From positions 7,664,956 to 7,728,955 of the forward strand of contig OZ007508.1 of assembly GCA_963931865.1 (NCBI GenBank): a stretch of DNA of 64,000 nt. The letters are read 5' to 3'. The notes under the pieces were generated by a model that saw only the letters and a list, made by a program, of their open reading frames with translations, searched no databases and had not been told where the DNA came from. This stretch comes from Axinella damicornis (taxonomy: Eukaryota; Porifera; Demospongiae; Axinellida; Axinellidae). Shown here piece by piece: positions 1-11,602 of this stretch (its first letter is position 1; each line of letters begins with the position of its first letter). Both the position numbers and the translations under genes were made by a program.

Positions 1-110
1 TGTAGCTAGTTTCATGCCGTGCATTATGCCCGCGTACGTCACTTTGCTGTTAGCTAAGAACCATAATGTTTAATATAATTATTCTCCATGGATAGTTACT
101 CGTATCTTAC

Positions 111-289
111 TCGGAACTTGCGCTTTTGTTGAACCTGATGGCGCTAACCTCCACACCAGCCGCTGCACTCGGCCGGCCGACCGGAAGTTTTGAAGTAACA
201 CTTGCAGCGAAGGAGGGGCTCGAAGTCAAAGATATCACGACGACAGAGACACTGCAGAGAAAAACCAGATTCATACTGCTGCTTCTCAC
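111..289 (-). CDS. Candidate first exon with signal peptide (partial gene)
   Basis: A minus-strand reading frame begins near 289 and encodes a short N-terminus, a hydrophobic core (LVFLCSVSVVVISL) and a small-residue cleavage region (SSPSFA), which looks like a secretory signal peptide. On the minus strand the frame runs into a good splice donor, GTAAGA, at 105-110, which would end the exon at 111. The rest of the gene would lie to the left, outside the window, so the product cannot be identified. The overlapping plus-strand frame has no such features. The call rests only on signal-peptide character plus the donor. Confidence 0.35.
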
Positions 290-531
290 GCTAGCTGCGG
301 TGGACCTTTCAAACAGCTGAGTAGGTTGAGCTTGAGGGTTTATGTAGGGTTTGCATTCAGGGCATATTACGGGTCACGTAAGATATAGCTAGCCTGCCTA
401 TGCGTTTACTAATATGGATAGGAACACTTCCTGCACTGTCTGGCCCATGAATTTGGAGTGAGGCCAAAATTTACTGCGGCAGTTGAGCTGCATGCACATG
501 CAACCAAACGTTGTCTCCAAACAATTAACAC

Positions 532-633
532 TAGCCTCGTTCCATCGCCAGGCTTTTCGTCGCTTGCAATACGGTAAACTGCCGTACTGCAAGCGGCGAC
601 GAAAAGCTGGGCGTGGGACTGGGAACGAGGCTA
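532..633. mobile_element. Fold-back MITE, TAGCCTCG family, with 9-bp target duplication
   Basis: The arms form a long imperfect palindrome: TAGCCTCGTTCC at the left end and GGGAACGAGGCTA at the right, with inner arms reading CTTTTCGTCGCTTGC and its complement. The element is flanked by a perfect 9-bp direct repeat, AATTAACAC, at 523-531 and 634-642. A 9-bp duplication is typical of Mutator-like transposition. It encodes nothing. Confidence 0.8.
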
Positions 634-1641
634 AATTAACACTACAACCAATCACTGCTGAGACTCTGTCAGGTGCTTCAGCCACTTGTGATGGTGCATG
701 CCTTGGGGCGCTGGGGCTGACAGTCATTGGAGGGGGGAGTTCAATGTTTTGATGTGAGGTTCCAGTTTCAACCCATTCCATAGATACCATGGACTCCGCA
801 TGGAGCAGTTCCTACATTATTATTGTATGCTGGCACACCCATCTGTCTTCCTGTTAATGCAACCATGCACAAAACACAATCAGAATCAGGAAGTGGAATG
901 TGCTTCATCAATAATTTACCTAATCTTGGATATGATGCCACCTCCACCTACAAAATAATGTATGGCAGCAACACAATGTGACGGATCTGTCATTTCTATA
1001 CCTCAAAACGAACAGTGCATGTGCATCAGCTCGGAAGTCCATGCATTTCTCCATGCGCCAGACGTGCCCACTGATCTGGTGACTAGGTTATACTACTGTT
1101 GACTGCTGCTACTTGTAGTGGTCACACTAAATGTAGTCTAAGTGGTAAAATTCACAGCGCCTGAGCTGGTGTGGGTGATCATTTGCAAGGGTGCATGCAT
1201 AAGGAATGTTGCGATATTACCTGCTTGTTACTCACTGATACTCAGGACATAAGCATGCACTTCAGAAGGATTGAACTGTTGAGACAATTATACTGGAAGT
1301 TGGCCTACATTTGCTTGGTGAGTTAATGTTCTTCGCCAGTGACCCAATGCACGAGTTAACTGTGGAATGATGCTGAAACCAATCAGCTATGAATTATTGT
1401 TATAGGTGTTCCAGGACCAGTTTGCTGATTAACCGCACCTCGGCGGAGTCATAGTTCCATGCATGCCGCAAAACCTAAGCACATCGAGTTGCTTCTGAAC
1501 AAGCTGTCATAGCAGCAGATGCAAACTGATGAGATAGGGAGGTTGATCAGTATTAATATATAATTATAAGGTTATAGTTAATTATGTAGATCCTATCCAT
1601 GGAACTCTACATGTAGTTATACTATGATCATGAAGCATATC
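634..1641. other. Intergenic stretch, nothing recognised
   Basis: I see no long reading frame, repeat array or RNA gene here. The sequence is unique-looking, moderately AT-rich DNA. Confidence 0.5.
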
Positions 1642-1748
1642 TAGCCTTGTTCCCAGGCCTTCTACACCTCCAGTTTTTGATCGCTTGCAATACTGTAAGC
1701 GATCAAAAACTGAGCATGTAGAAGGCCTGGAAAGTGGAAACGAGGCTA
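1642..1748. mobile_element. Fold-back MITE, TAGCCTCG family
   Basis: This is a palindromic element with TAGCCTTGTTCCCAGGCC at the left and the complementary terminus ending in GAGGCTA at the right. The inner arms pair AGTTTTTGATCGCTTGCA with its complement. No convincing target duplication remains. Confidence 0.7.
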
Positions 1749-2529
1749 TAGAGTATATTGTCCATGGAACTTGCTTAGTCCAGAGCATAGTATTTTGGAG
1801 TTCATCTATGCCATAATGGAGCTTCCAATGAAACTTCAGAGTATTATTCATGGGATATTTTGGAACATAATTAATCCCTGGGTGTGTCCATGGAGACTTG
1901 GAGAACCCTCTCCATGGCAGTATGCAGCACTGTTTCAGCAATGCTAGTTTACAAGTTGTGTATTGGTGTTGACATTAGTTAACAAGAAGTTTACAAAGCG
2001 AATACTTTAGAATAATACTCCTCCAGGTTTGAGCAGAACACACAAAGCTATGAGTTGAACAGCTTGTCAGTGAGTAGTAGCTAGCTAACACTCCTGCTTT
2101 ACATAAAACGTGACATAATTTTTGTTGTGCTACCACTACCAATAGAAACATGTAGCTATAACATCTTGTATGGGCCAGTTATGACCTACTCTTTGTAAAC
2201 CTCTCGTGAACTTGTGCATTACAACATCTCGTAAACTAGCACTGTTCGAGCAGTGCAGGTTTTCATTCCACATTGGTAATTGCATGTGCCAACCGGGATT
2301 CTGTAGAACAGTCTATACAGCCGCCATGGTATATACATATATATAGTGAGTTCTGGAGACACACCTACGACTAAAATTTCTCAATGGCAATTTGTACATG
2401 CAATTGTTACTTCTGGATCTATAAAGGCTGTGTCATCAACGTAATCAACTTGACTATAGAGCTATGCATGATTGCATGCTATGGGACTGACCTCTATGTC
2501 TGCATGATTTTCTAAGAGCTGTGAATTGG

Positions 2530-2615
2530 GGGTGGAGATGTGAAATAGGGATGGAGCTGTGAAATAGGGATGGAGCTGTGAAATAGGGATGGAGCTGTGA
2601 AATAGGGGTGGAGCT
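2530..2615. repeat. Minisatellite, 19-bp unit, about 4.5 copies
   Basis: The unit GGATGGAGCTGTGAAATAG repeats in tandem with only a few substitutions at the two ends. It lies in non-coding DNA; the flanks from 1749 to 3868 show no supported gene. Confidence 0.85.
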
Positions 2616-3868
2616 AATTTTGCTACCAAGAACACTGATCAGCCCATATTATAGTACATGCACGCAAGCGGTATGTTACAGAATGCAAGCAATTGATTAT
2701 GTGCTGTAGCTATAATATAGCCATGGAGGGTTCGAGTTAAGCAATTAGCGAAAGGTTCCTATAGCCAAGCAGTTCTTCTAACCTCACAGTACTTATTTTC
2801 ATGCATCAATCATAATATCCATCCAAGTACATGTTAGCAACAACTGCACCTCAATCAGTAAGTACATGTATGGCATTTTAAACAGTGATTTGCGATCATC
2901 ACTTCATGGTGCCAAATTGTGGTTACTTTCAAAGGAGTTTATTTAAGTTCAAACCAGACTTACCACAGCCACTCTGATCCTCTACGTGCACGTGATTATA
3001 TGCCACCATCAAGAATGTGAACTGGGCCGTCTTCCAAAGGTTTGGACAGATTCGCAATTTCTTTTTGTGCTTAACTTGGCCAACCGTTGACAGCCGTGCT
3101 CTGTGATCCTAAGGGTGTGGATGTCAAACACTGTTTATATTCACTGAACTGTGCCAGTTGCCTACTCCCAGAGCAGAACATGGAGAACAATAAGTGGGGT
3201 GTGTCTCTGACACTAATTGTGCCAAATCATCACACATGTCCAGAAACTTATTTGACATCTTTTGACAGGTGTGAACATAAGTTCAAAACTGTGTGGCGAC
3301 TTTGAGAACCATTATACCCCAATGATGCTGTTGAGTGTTGTTATGGGTCAAGATTAAGTAGCACACAAAAGCAGAATACAGCATGTGAACTATCATGGAG
3401 AGTAACTTATCCATGTAATAGAATAGACCTATATGCACCATATGTTTTATAAGCACTATAATTGGTTTTTGGTGTGTTGGGATCCCTGGTAAAGTAATGC
3501 AACAATATCAGACAGGTTACTGACTTATGGCCATACCGTTGTATGTCCAGGGTACGATTGAGTGCTGTGCATGAACAGTTGGTGTTAGGTTGGTTGGCAT
3601 GCACACATGTGGAATATGGGTGCACTTTCTTCTGATACTCCAAAATGATTATTACCAATACATTCAGGATTTACCCGGTAATGCCCCACGACTGGCCAGC
3701 ACCAAATCAATACCAATACCACAGACGGAGGTACTGAAGCATCAAACTCACAATGAAAACTTCGTCGATCAAGTGAGCCAGTTCCTGTAATTATCACACT
3801 AATTGCAGTTAATTACTAATTAGCTCCAGGCATTGGAAATGGCTATAATAATAATACCAGTACAGTAT

Positions 3869-4778
3869 TACCGTAGAGTACGTATTAAGCGCCCAGGGTT
3901 TGGGGACATTAGAACGCCGCCGAACAGGAGGGTGGGTGCTAGATACGTACTCAGACTATTTAGGCATGTAGTATCCGCCCACCCATTCAGCAACTGTATA
4001 AGCACTGCTGTAAACTGTGAATATCAATGACCGGCTATGAATATATAAGTCCTTTTTTTTTCACGTAAGGAAATTGATCGCGCGTCTTTGCGAAGTCCTT
4101 GACAGAGAAAGCACGCCGTAGTTCTCATACTTCACTGTAAATCGCCAATGCACAAACCTTACCCAAAGGTTAAGAACTGCTGCTCAAGACTTTTGTGATG
4201 GGTGGGCCCTTACACTGCTTTTGAACCCTGTGCATTAACCCTTTAACCACCGAATTCTTCCCACCAAGACAACACATTTTCATGCATTCAGCGCACACCA
4301 CTTTGGTAGGTACTCCTCTCCCACAACATTCGCTCCTCAGCGGCCAAACTTGGTGGGGCCCGCACACATGGAGAGACCCCTCTGGCAATACCGTTAATGA
4401 TATTCATGACCCCCCACAAGCCCAGCAATTGGAGGTCAAAGGTGGATGTCAGCCGGATTTTCGCCCAGCATTTCCCTAAAATTGAATATCTATGAATATC
4501 ATTAGAATCAAAAAATTACATCTTTGATTGTCACAACAATGAATAAATCTCATTAAAATAAAAAAAAACCCACAACATGCAGTGGGGGAGGCGCACCGAA
4601 ATCTGACCAAATTTTTTAGTTCATCCCTCAAAGTCGTCCCTTTTTGGTCTCTTTTTGGACTGACGAGAAGCCCTACAAGTGCATAGGGTCTAAATGACAT
4701 CTATAGACGTCAATGGGGCTTAAAGGGTTAACTTTCGCGTGAAGAGGCGGGTGGGCGCTTGATACGTACTCTACGGTA
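3869..4778. mobile_element. TIR element of about 0.9 kb, TA target site
   Basis: The two ends are 27-bp inverted repeats differing at one base: CCGTAGAGTACGTATTAAGC at the left and its complement at the right. Each is bordered by TA, so the termini fit an element with TA duplications (Tc1/mariner or similar). A third, degenerate copy of the GTGGG..TAGATACGTACTC motif lies inside near 3930-3955. No transposase frame is present, so it is non-autonomous. Class assignment is inferred from the termini only. Confidence 0.65.
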
Positions 4779-5112
4779 AAGTATAATAGCACCGATTCCA
4801 AATCAGGCGACAAGGGAGGAACCAATGATTGCTAAAATGAATCGCTGCGGTGACTCCATTCTGGCATTATGACTGTGTAATTTTTGGCTGGTGTGGTGAA
4901 AGCATAGTGCCTTTGCCAGGGCCATACATTGGCCCCTCCTAACTATTTGGCACTAAATTCTGAGGTGTGTTCAGACTATTCACTGTTCACAGGGCACAAT
5001 TAATTGTTGCGACAATCAATGATGTAATTTTGTACGTTTCTCAGCCTTTTAGTGTCAAGAGCTTGTTTTCCACCTCATTTCACCACCCAGAAGCTGTGCT
5101 AGTAATCAAAGA

Positions 5113-8100
5113 ATGGCTGAAACATTAGTATTTCTCTTGGGCTTTCTGCTGTTGCTAGGTAAGCAAACTATTTATCATATCTCATGTATAAGGTGCTAGA
5201 TAAAATCAATAGAGATTGTTGTATTAATCTGATTACAGTAATGCATAGCTGCATTTGAATTCATCACTAAAACAACCCCCTAATAAGAAGCTTGTTTTGT
5301 TGCTGGATACCTGAGCTTTTGAAAATCGCCTAATATTCATGTTAGCTAAATTCATGAAATCACAACTGGGATTATAGGATGTGCTTTACAGCTCGCGACC
5401 ACTTGTTTCATGTTCCATACCTCCATAGTGGTGTGGTTATTATAGCATGCTCAATGAGCTTACTAATGGACTATGAATAAACACTTCTGGTATTTGCAGG
5501 CACTGCAACATCGCAGAACCCTTCTTCTGCTGCTCCTGCTGCTTTCACTTCCACTACCGGGCCGTCTGCCAGCCCCACCGCAATCCCTAATCCTACTTCA
5601 TCCCAAGAGACTACTACAGAGGTATACACATTATACAGCATTGTGTATTGATAGTAAAGTTGCAATTGATCTGATGGTTGACTTTCCATGCATAAGGCTG
5701 CAGCATTCTATGCAGATCATGATATTGGAAATAAGCTCAAAAATTACCTTCACCATGAATGCACAAGAAAATACATGTAACAAGGAAGTCAAAGCAACAG
5801 AATAAACTCCTGGTCCTCACTAACTACTAATTTAAACAGGTGCTCACAAGTTCCTTAATAACCAGCTTCTGGAATGATCAGATACTCAGAAGCTCCTGAA
5901 ATAACCAGGTGCACATGCTCACAAGCTCCTGAAATAACCATGCGCACAGGTGCTCACAAGCTCTAATAAACATCAGGTGCTCACAGCCTCCTAGAAATGA
6001 ATGCACAGAATTTTTCAGAAAGTCATCAACCAGGGGCTGCTAAATTGTACTTTATAACCGTCACATAATAGCAACACCTACAATTCACCAACTTGCTGAG
6101 GATGTAAAGTGTATTTTCTGGAGCTTTGCATGGTTTATATATATAAAGCCTCTGCACTGTCTGCAGTGTGTGCATGTGTGTGTGAGCATGTGTGTGTCAG
6201 GGGGAGGGGGTGGAGGGGAATTTCCCTGGAAAAGAGACTGCTCAGCCATGTCATAAACTGGACTATATATACCTTTGCTACATCACAGATGACAACAGCA
6301 ACTACTGAGCCTACAGAGCTTATGGACTCTAGTGTGTGCTCAGCTCTGGAACAGATTGCATATTCTGCGTTTCAAAACAATGTTACCTGCTTCACAAACC
6401 TAAATTGTGATGGACTTGAGTGCGACCTCACCCCACTTGGGCCTGACCTCATCTTTCCTGCAACTGCTCTGATCTTGCACTGCCTGGATCCGCCCGCCGT
6501 ACAGCTTAATCTTAAAGGTTCAGATGGCAGCACTCTAATTGACAAGCGCATTGCTCAGTCAACTACTATTGAGATGTTTGGAATCACAGTACTTGCCACT
6601 CTGGATCAACTTCCGACCGAAAATGCAATTGGTTTCCAGGTTTGTAAGACTTCTAAGCATGTCTGTCCAGGACTATTAGACTTGTAGCTAAGCATGTCTG
6701 TCCTGGACTATTAGTTATATACACTTAGATAATCCCTAGTAGTTGCTGCTGCTTCATGTTCCAAGATATGCCACCATAGAAGTGTTGTCCTAATTATCTG
6801 TATTTATATCCAATCCATACCTGTATCTTATATAGATTGAAGTGCAGAATCCTTTAAGCAGTGGAGGCACTGACGTCTTTTTTCCTTATGGAAAAATTCC
6901 GATCAATCAATCAGACTGTCCGACCACAACATGCGAAGCCTTAGAGCTCATAACTCTGAGCAAGACTGTTGAAAGCAATGTGACTTGTGCAACTAATGAA
7001 CTTTGTAATGGACTTGATTGCCTGGTGGATGTGTTTGGAACCGGAGTACTTTTTCCAGTTCAAGCAACAGTACTGCCTTGCAATCAACCACCAGCCATCC
7101 ACTTTGAACTCAGAGAGCCAGGAGGGCCGTTGATTCAAGAACAGACAACAGCCCATAACACAAGATTCCGACTCTTCAATTTTGAAGTTCACGTGATATT
7201 GTCCCAACTGCAGAATGCACTAGGATTGGGGGTATGTATCAAATAACCTTATGATGGGTGGGGGATTGGTGTTGGGTAGCCTCGTCCCCAGGGCGTTACG
7301 GGCTGGGAATGGGGCTAGGTGTTGTATGCGGAGGTTATGGATTTATCCTCTGCGGGAAAGTTTTGCTGAGGCGAAGCCGAGGCTAAACTTTCCCAAGGAG
7401 GATAAACCGTATAACCTCCGAATCGATGTAGTAGATCTGGCTTCTACCACAGACATAACCTCCAAGTCAAGTTAGTAACTGGATCCGGCTGCTAGACAGC
7501 TACAACTCTCTGATTCTCAGCACAGCGTGGCTATCCTTTGATGTACCGTGGAGGAATGGATAAATCGGTTAATATCCTCTGCTATGATGTCATAGCGGAG
7601 GATAACCGATTTATCCTGCGGTACATCAAAGGAACGCCCACGCACTGTGGTAGAAGGATTGCTACACCACATAAGTTGACAGCTACTGGCGAGCTACAAT
7701 GCTTGTTGCAGCTATAGCACAAAATATACTAATGCAACAGGACCAGGTGTAACCAACTACGTACATTGTAGCTATTGCTCTGTTGAGGTAGCTACATTGT
7801 TCATCATGTTCAAAACTATTTAGCTATGATGGTGATCAACCGAAATTGCACATCACCTACCAACACATGCACATACACCGCATGCATAACCACTACAGCT
7901 GGACAGAATAGACAACCAACAAGAGCCACCATCCACTGACAGAATAATTGAGTACACTCGAATTCCAATCAGTACCATCGACTGTCCACGTAAGTTCATT
8001 CACTTTGATATGAAACTTCATCTTAGTTCCTAGTGATATGAAACTTCATCATTGATGTGATTGAAAACAGCAACTTAATGAACTGCATATTGCTCGTGTA

Positions 8101-8388
8101 TATAGTAAGGCTACCATGCATACTAGCATGTATGCATAGCGGATGCCTACTTGCATGCTGATGAGCTTGTCTATGAAAGGGAGAAGAGTGTATATTGACC
8201 CAGGCCCTAAACTATATGGGATTGTAAGTGTACATGATCTATTATCTCAGTATTTCCTTGCTACTCACCTGGCAATACATAACTTCTATTTTCTAGCCTC
8301 TGAAGTCCCTGATTCGAGCTCGAGTGGAGTAGTATCTCACCTTGCCATTGTTCTACTCCTGGCTATTGGTCTTCTACTAGCCATGTAA
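5113..8388 (+). CDS. Putative secreted GPI-anchored protein with two homologous cysteine-containing domains, six exons
   Basis: I join exons 5113-5158, 5500-5621, 6289-6639, 6836-7231, 7899-7989 and 8297-8388. Every junction has GT..AG borders and the reading phase is kept throughout. Exon 1 starts in the context AGAATGG and encodes MAETLVFLLGFLLLLG, a signal peptide. Exon 2 is a Ser/Thr/Pro-rich linker suited to O-glycosylation. Exons 3 and 4 (117 and 132 codons) each encode a copy of one domain: NVTC, then CxGLxC, then a hydrophobic strand leading to LxC..PPA, then acidic and hydrophobic strands ending in LQN or DQL. Exon 5 starts a linker ending DCP. Exon 6 encodes SSSSG followed by a hydrophobic C-terminus ending LLLAM and a stop, which fits a GPI-attachment signal. 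The family is known to me only as sponge-like secreted proteins; a surface recognition or adhesion role is a guess. An additional small exon near 8185-8222 cannot be excluded. Confidence 0.75.
5838..5995. repeat. Intronic minisatellite, about 34-bp unit, five degenerate copies
   Basis: It lies in intron 2 of the secreted-protein gene. Units are built from GGTGCTCACAAGCTCCTGAA followed by ATAACCA, and copies differ by small indels. No function is indicated. Confidence 0.7.
7277..7317. mobile_element. Short relic of the TAGCCTCG MITE family
   Basis: TAGCCTCGTCCCCAGG faces GGCTGGGAATGGGGCTAG with almost no spacer. It sits in intron 4 of the secreted-protein gene. Confidence 0.55.
7329..7420. 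repeat. Imperfect palindrome (fold-back)
   Basis: Arms of about 35 bp (CGGAGGTTATGGATTTATCC at the left, its near complement at the right) surround a GGCTTCGCC-like centre. This is probably another small fold-back transposon inside the same intron. Confidence 0.65.
7441..7657. mobile_element. Fold-back MITE in intron 4
   Basis: The outer termini CTTCTACCACAG and CTGTGGTAGAAG are perfect inverted repeats. Inner arms pair ATCCTTTGATGTACCGTGG with its near complement, and GATAAATCGGTTA with TAACCGATTTATC. There is no coding capacity. Confidence 0.65.
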
Positions 8389-10061
8389 TAGTTTGGCTAG
8401 CTAGTTATACAGGAATATCTACTTTTAGTTGCCTGACTATATAATCAGCATGTCATTGATATAATGTGTTGAAATGTAATTTGCAATGGAGCCGTACATC
8501 TACTATAATTATGCTACCTACCACTGTCAATTAGTGTGGTCTGGGTTAAGTGGCTAGATGCACTAGCATGGGTCTCATTCACCAGCTTATGGTGCAGATT
8601 GATACATACTGCGATTCAGGTTGGTAGAGAACTACGATGTTTGTGATTGCGGCATGAATTCAATTGCCAGTCATATATGCACAAACTTTCCGCACTTAAC
8701 ACGGACTGACGGGGGACATACACCCTCAGTCCTGGGCCCAAGCTACACATACAAACATTCACGGATATAAGTAATTAGCTAGCTAAAACTTGTCTCGTTT
8801 CACTGGATATAATTATTGGCATGTGATCTTACACAGGCTGAGCTAATGTATAGTTGAGGTGCCCATTGGACATCCGCCGTAGATGTGCTACCTGATATAC
8901 CTCCTGCACACTTGAAACAACATATAGGTAGCTTCTCTACCATGCACTTCATCAGCTTGGATGGCCTTTGGAGTAGCGAAATTTTTGGCTTTGTCATTGC
9001 ATGCTTTGCTAAGACCCTGTGCATTTGATGTCAGGTACATCAGACATAATTTGGCAATCGGAGTGTCATCAGGGTATCAACCTGTTGCAGCCAGCCAGTG
9101 TGAACCTAGAAAAGAATGAACTGGTACATCAAGAGGTATAATCTGATTTCATAACTATGGGCACACCTATCCAGAAATGCATGTGGTTGCTAGACAGTTG
9201 CTTTTAGCTGAAAAGAATGAACGGGTACATCAGAGGTATTATCTGATTTCATAACTATGCATGGGCACACCTATGGAATGCATGTGGTTGCTAGGCAGTT
9301 GCTTTTAGCTGTACAATAAAATCATGTTGTGCCAGTTGAGTATTTGGCAGGAAGTGATTGTAGAGGTGATTCCTAGTCACCAAGTTCATTCACTGCATGA
9401 TTTATATCACATTTTGGGCTGAACTTCGTACTTGTTCTTCGGATGTGTTCTTGTTGTACTTTCAGGCCTTATGATGGTCAGTGATATCGATGAAAGGACC
9501 ACCAACTGATCCATACAGCTCATAGACATGACATTGTATGACAATAATGTAACTGCACTCATGATTAGACACATGCAGGTCATCACCAGGTATTGCCGCA
9601 GCTACCCATAAGCTGCAGGCACAGTCATGTTAAAGGTATAGTTATTCTGATTACAGCATAATACACAATAATAGCTACCTGAAACTATGAAGAAAACACA
9701 AGAAATGCAGGTGCTCAGTCCACAGTTTTGGTGGGACAATTCTGCATGCACGCTCAACTGGTGTCAAGGTAGGTGTGTGCAAGGAGTTGTTTGGTCCCCT
9801 TTTATCTATTACTGTTGGCGTGTAGTGATTGAATGAGATGGCTCAACATTGGTAACAAATAGTTTCTTGGTTAATCTTTAAAGAATTGCTGATTATAATC
9901 CATGATTGTCTGAGTTTTATTCCACACAGGACAATGCAATCCTTACCCTGTGTTGGAGAGCTGGGATGCAGCTCAATTGTGAAGAAATTATAAGGCTTTC
10001 TAGCTCCAAGAAGATTTATCGGGTGCTGCAACAGCTTGGGTGCATCGATACCGATTAAATT
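8389..10061. other. Intergenic stretch with one local duplication
   Basis: This is the 3' flank of the secreted-protein gene. I found no supported coding region. The only structure is the roughly 100-bp direct duplication described separately. Confidence 0.5.
9111..9310. repeat. Tandem duplication of about 100 bp
   Basis: Two adjacent copies begin AAAGAATGAACTGGTACATC and AAAGAATGAACGGGTACATC and both end TTGCTTTTAGCTG. They differ by a few substitutions and short indels. The region is non-coding. Confidence 0.8.
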
Positions 10062-10421
10062 TATCGATCGATTTTGGCCATCGAGTCTTTTTCTTCATCG
10101 ATCGATTTTGGCCATCGAGTCTTTCTTCATCGATCGATTTTGGCCATCGAGTCTTTTTCTTCATCAATCGATTTTGGCCATCGAGTCTTTTTCTTCATCG
10201 ATCGATTTTGGACATCGAGTCTATTTCTTCATCGATCGATTTTGGCCATCGAGTCTTTTTTGGCATTGATCGATTTTGGCTATCGAGGTTTTTTTTTCAT
10301 CGATCGATTTTGGCCATCAAATTTTCATAGATCGATTTTGGTCATCGAGTCTTCTTTTTCATCGATCGAATTTGCTCATCGACGACTTTTATCGACCGAT
10401 TTTGCTCATCGACGCGATCGC
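10062..10421. repeat. Satellite array, about 36-bp unit, around ten copies
   Basis: Each unit contains ATCGATCGATTTTGGCCATC followed by GAGTCTTTTTCTTC. Spacing varies from about 30 to 37 bp, and the copies decay at the right end, where ATCGAC replaces ATCGAG. Reading frames across it translate as repeats of SIDFGHRV, but this is a by-product of the unit and not evidence of a gene. Confidence 0.85.
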
Positions 10422-11130
10422 TCGATCGGACTACTCCGGATACGCACGTGCACGTGGAAAACCTACCCGGATCCATGCCAACTGGAACTGGAGTTGGAAA
10501 CAGGACATTATGGCACAGTGGGAATCTCTGTTTAGTGAGCTGGTCTCCTTTTTCAACTTTACAGCAGATACAGGAGTTCTAGCTGGTTTTGAGAGAATAA
10601 TATGAATGAAAATTTACGTACTTCAAAAGTATCAATTCACTATGCAATCCTTGGTATCGTACTATTATAATTATATATCTTGCAACAAGGACCAACAGGA
10701 ACTGCACTAACTAGACTCTATACTCCTTGGGTTATTTTACTTGTTGCATGATACTACAAGTTCAAAGGTACCGCTATGCCAATATATAATAGACTATATG
10801 GGTCATTCCGTGTCAAGTCAACACAAAAAAATCCTGATCTCTTCCGATTTTGACGAAACTTGGTGAGCCTATTAGTTCTATTAAGAAACCACTGCACACC
10901 AAATTTCAGCTTCTGAACTGCTAGCTATAGCTTTTCAACTGCAACAAATTTAATTTTGGCTTCAGGTGCCCATTTTAGACAGTGTGCCATGACTGAAATA
11001 CCCATATCTTCTGATGTGATCAACGTAGAGAGTTGCAACAAGGATTTTCTCGAAGCTCTTGAAAGGCTCTTTCATTTGGCATATAATAATTTGATGTTTG
11101 ATCTATTCAAAGTTCAAAGGTTATGTAATC

Positions 11131-11143
11131 TGACCTTTGACCT
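11131..11143 (-). promoter_or_regulatory. DR1 nuclear-receptor-type motif
   Basis: TGACCTTTGACCT is the complement of AGGTCA-A-AGGTCA, a perfect direct repeat with one-base spacing. Further perfect copies are at 11437-11449, 11723-11735 and 13358-13370. Binding is not shown by sequence; the motif is spread by the surrounding repeat. Confidence 0.4.
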
Positions 11144-11547
11144 TGGTTCTGGAAAAACGAAAGTTTTGATTTTTTTCAAACTTTTTTTTGCAAAGACCTT
11201 GAACCTAAATGTGTTTATGCACCAAGTTTTAATTTGGGACTACAATGGGAACAGCAACTATAGACCAAAATGTAGTAGCATGTACACGCTTTTGTATTCA
11301 TGCTACTACATCTATGATCTTGGTCTATAGCTGCTGTTCCCATTGTTGTCCCAAAACTTGGTGAATAAACACATGTAGGTTCAAGGTCTTTGTAAATAAA
11401 GTTGGAATAAAATTAAAACTTGGTTTTCCAGAACCAAGGTCAAAGGTCAGGCTACCACTCCACACTAAATTTCGACTTCCTCAGTCTACAACTACAGGTA
11501 TACTTCTTGACCGTAATTGCCTGATTTTACACCTACATGTCATGCTT

Positions 11548-11602
11548 GCCTCGTACCCAGGCCTTCAATCGCCCGCGATTTGAAGGCCTGGGTACGAGGC
11601 TA
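11548..11602. mobile_element. Short TAGCCTCG-family fold-back element
   Basis: Near-perfect hairpin: TGCCTCGTACCCAGGCCTTC and its complement around CGCCCGCG. It is flanked by TGTCATGC and TGCCATGC, a probable 8-bp duplication with one mismatch. It sits inside the larger inverted-arm element. Confidence 0.65.

Noticed and set aside
10036..10535. Open frames of 77-153 codons translating as SIDFGHRV repeats
   Set aside because: They are the three-frame translation of the 36-bp satellite, with no start context, splice sites or domain.
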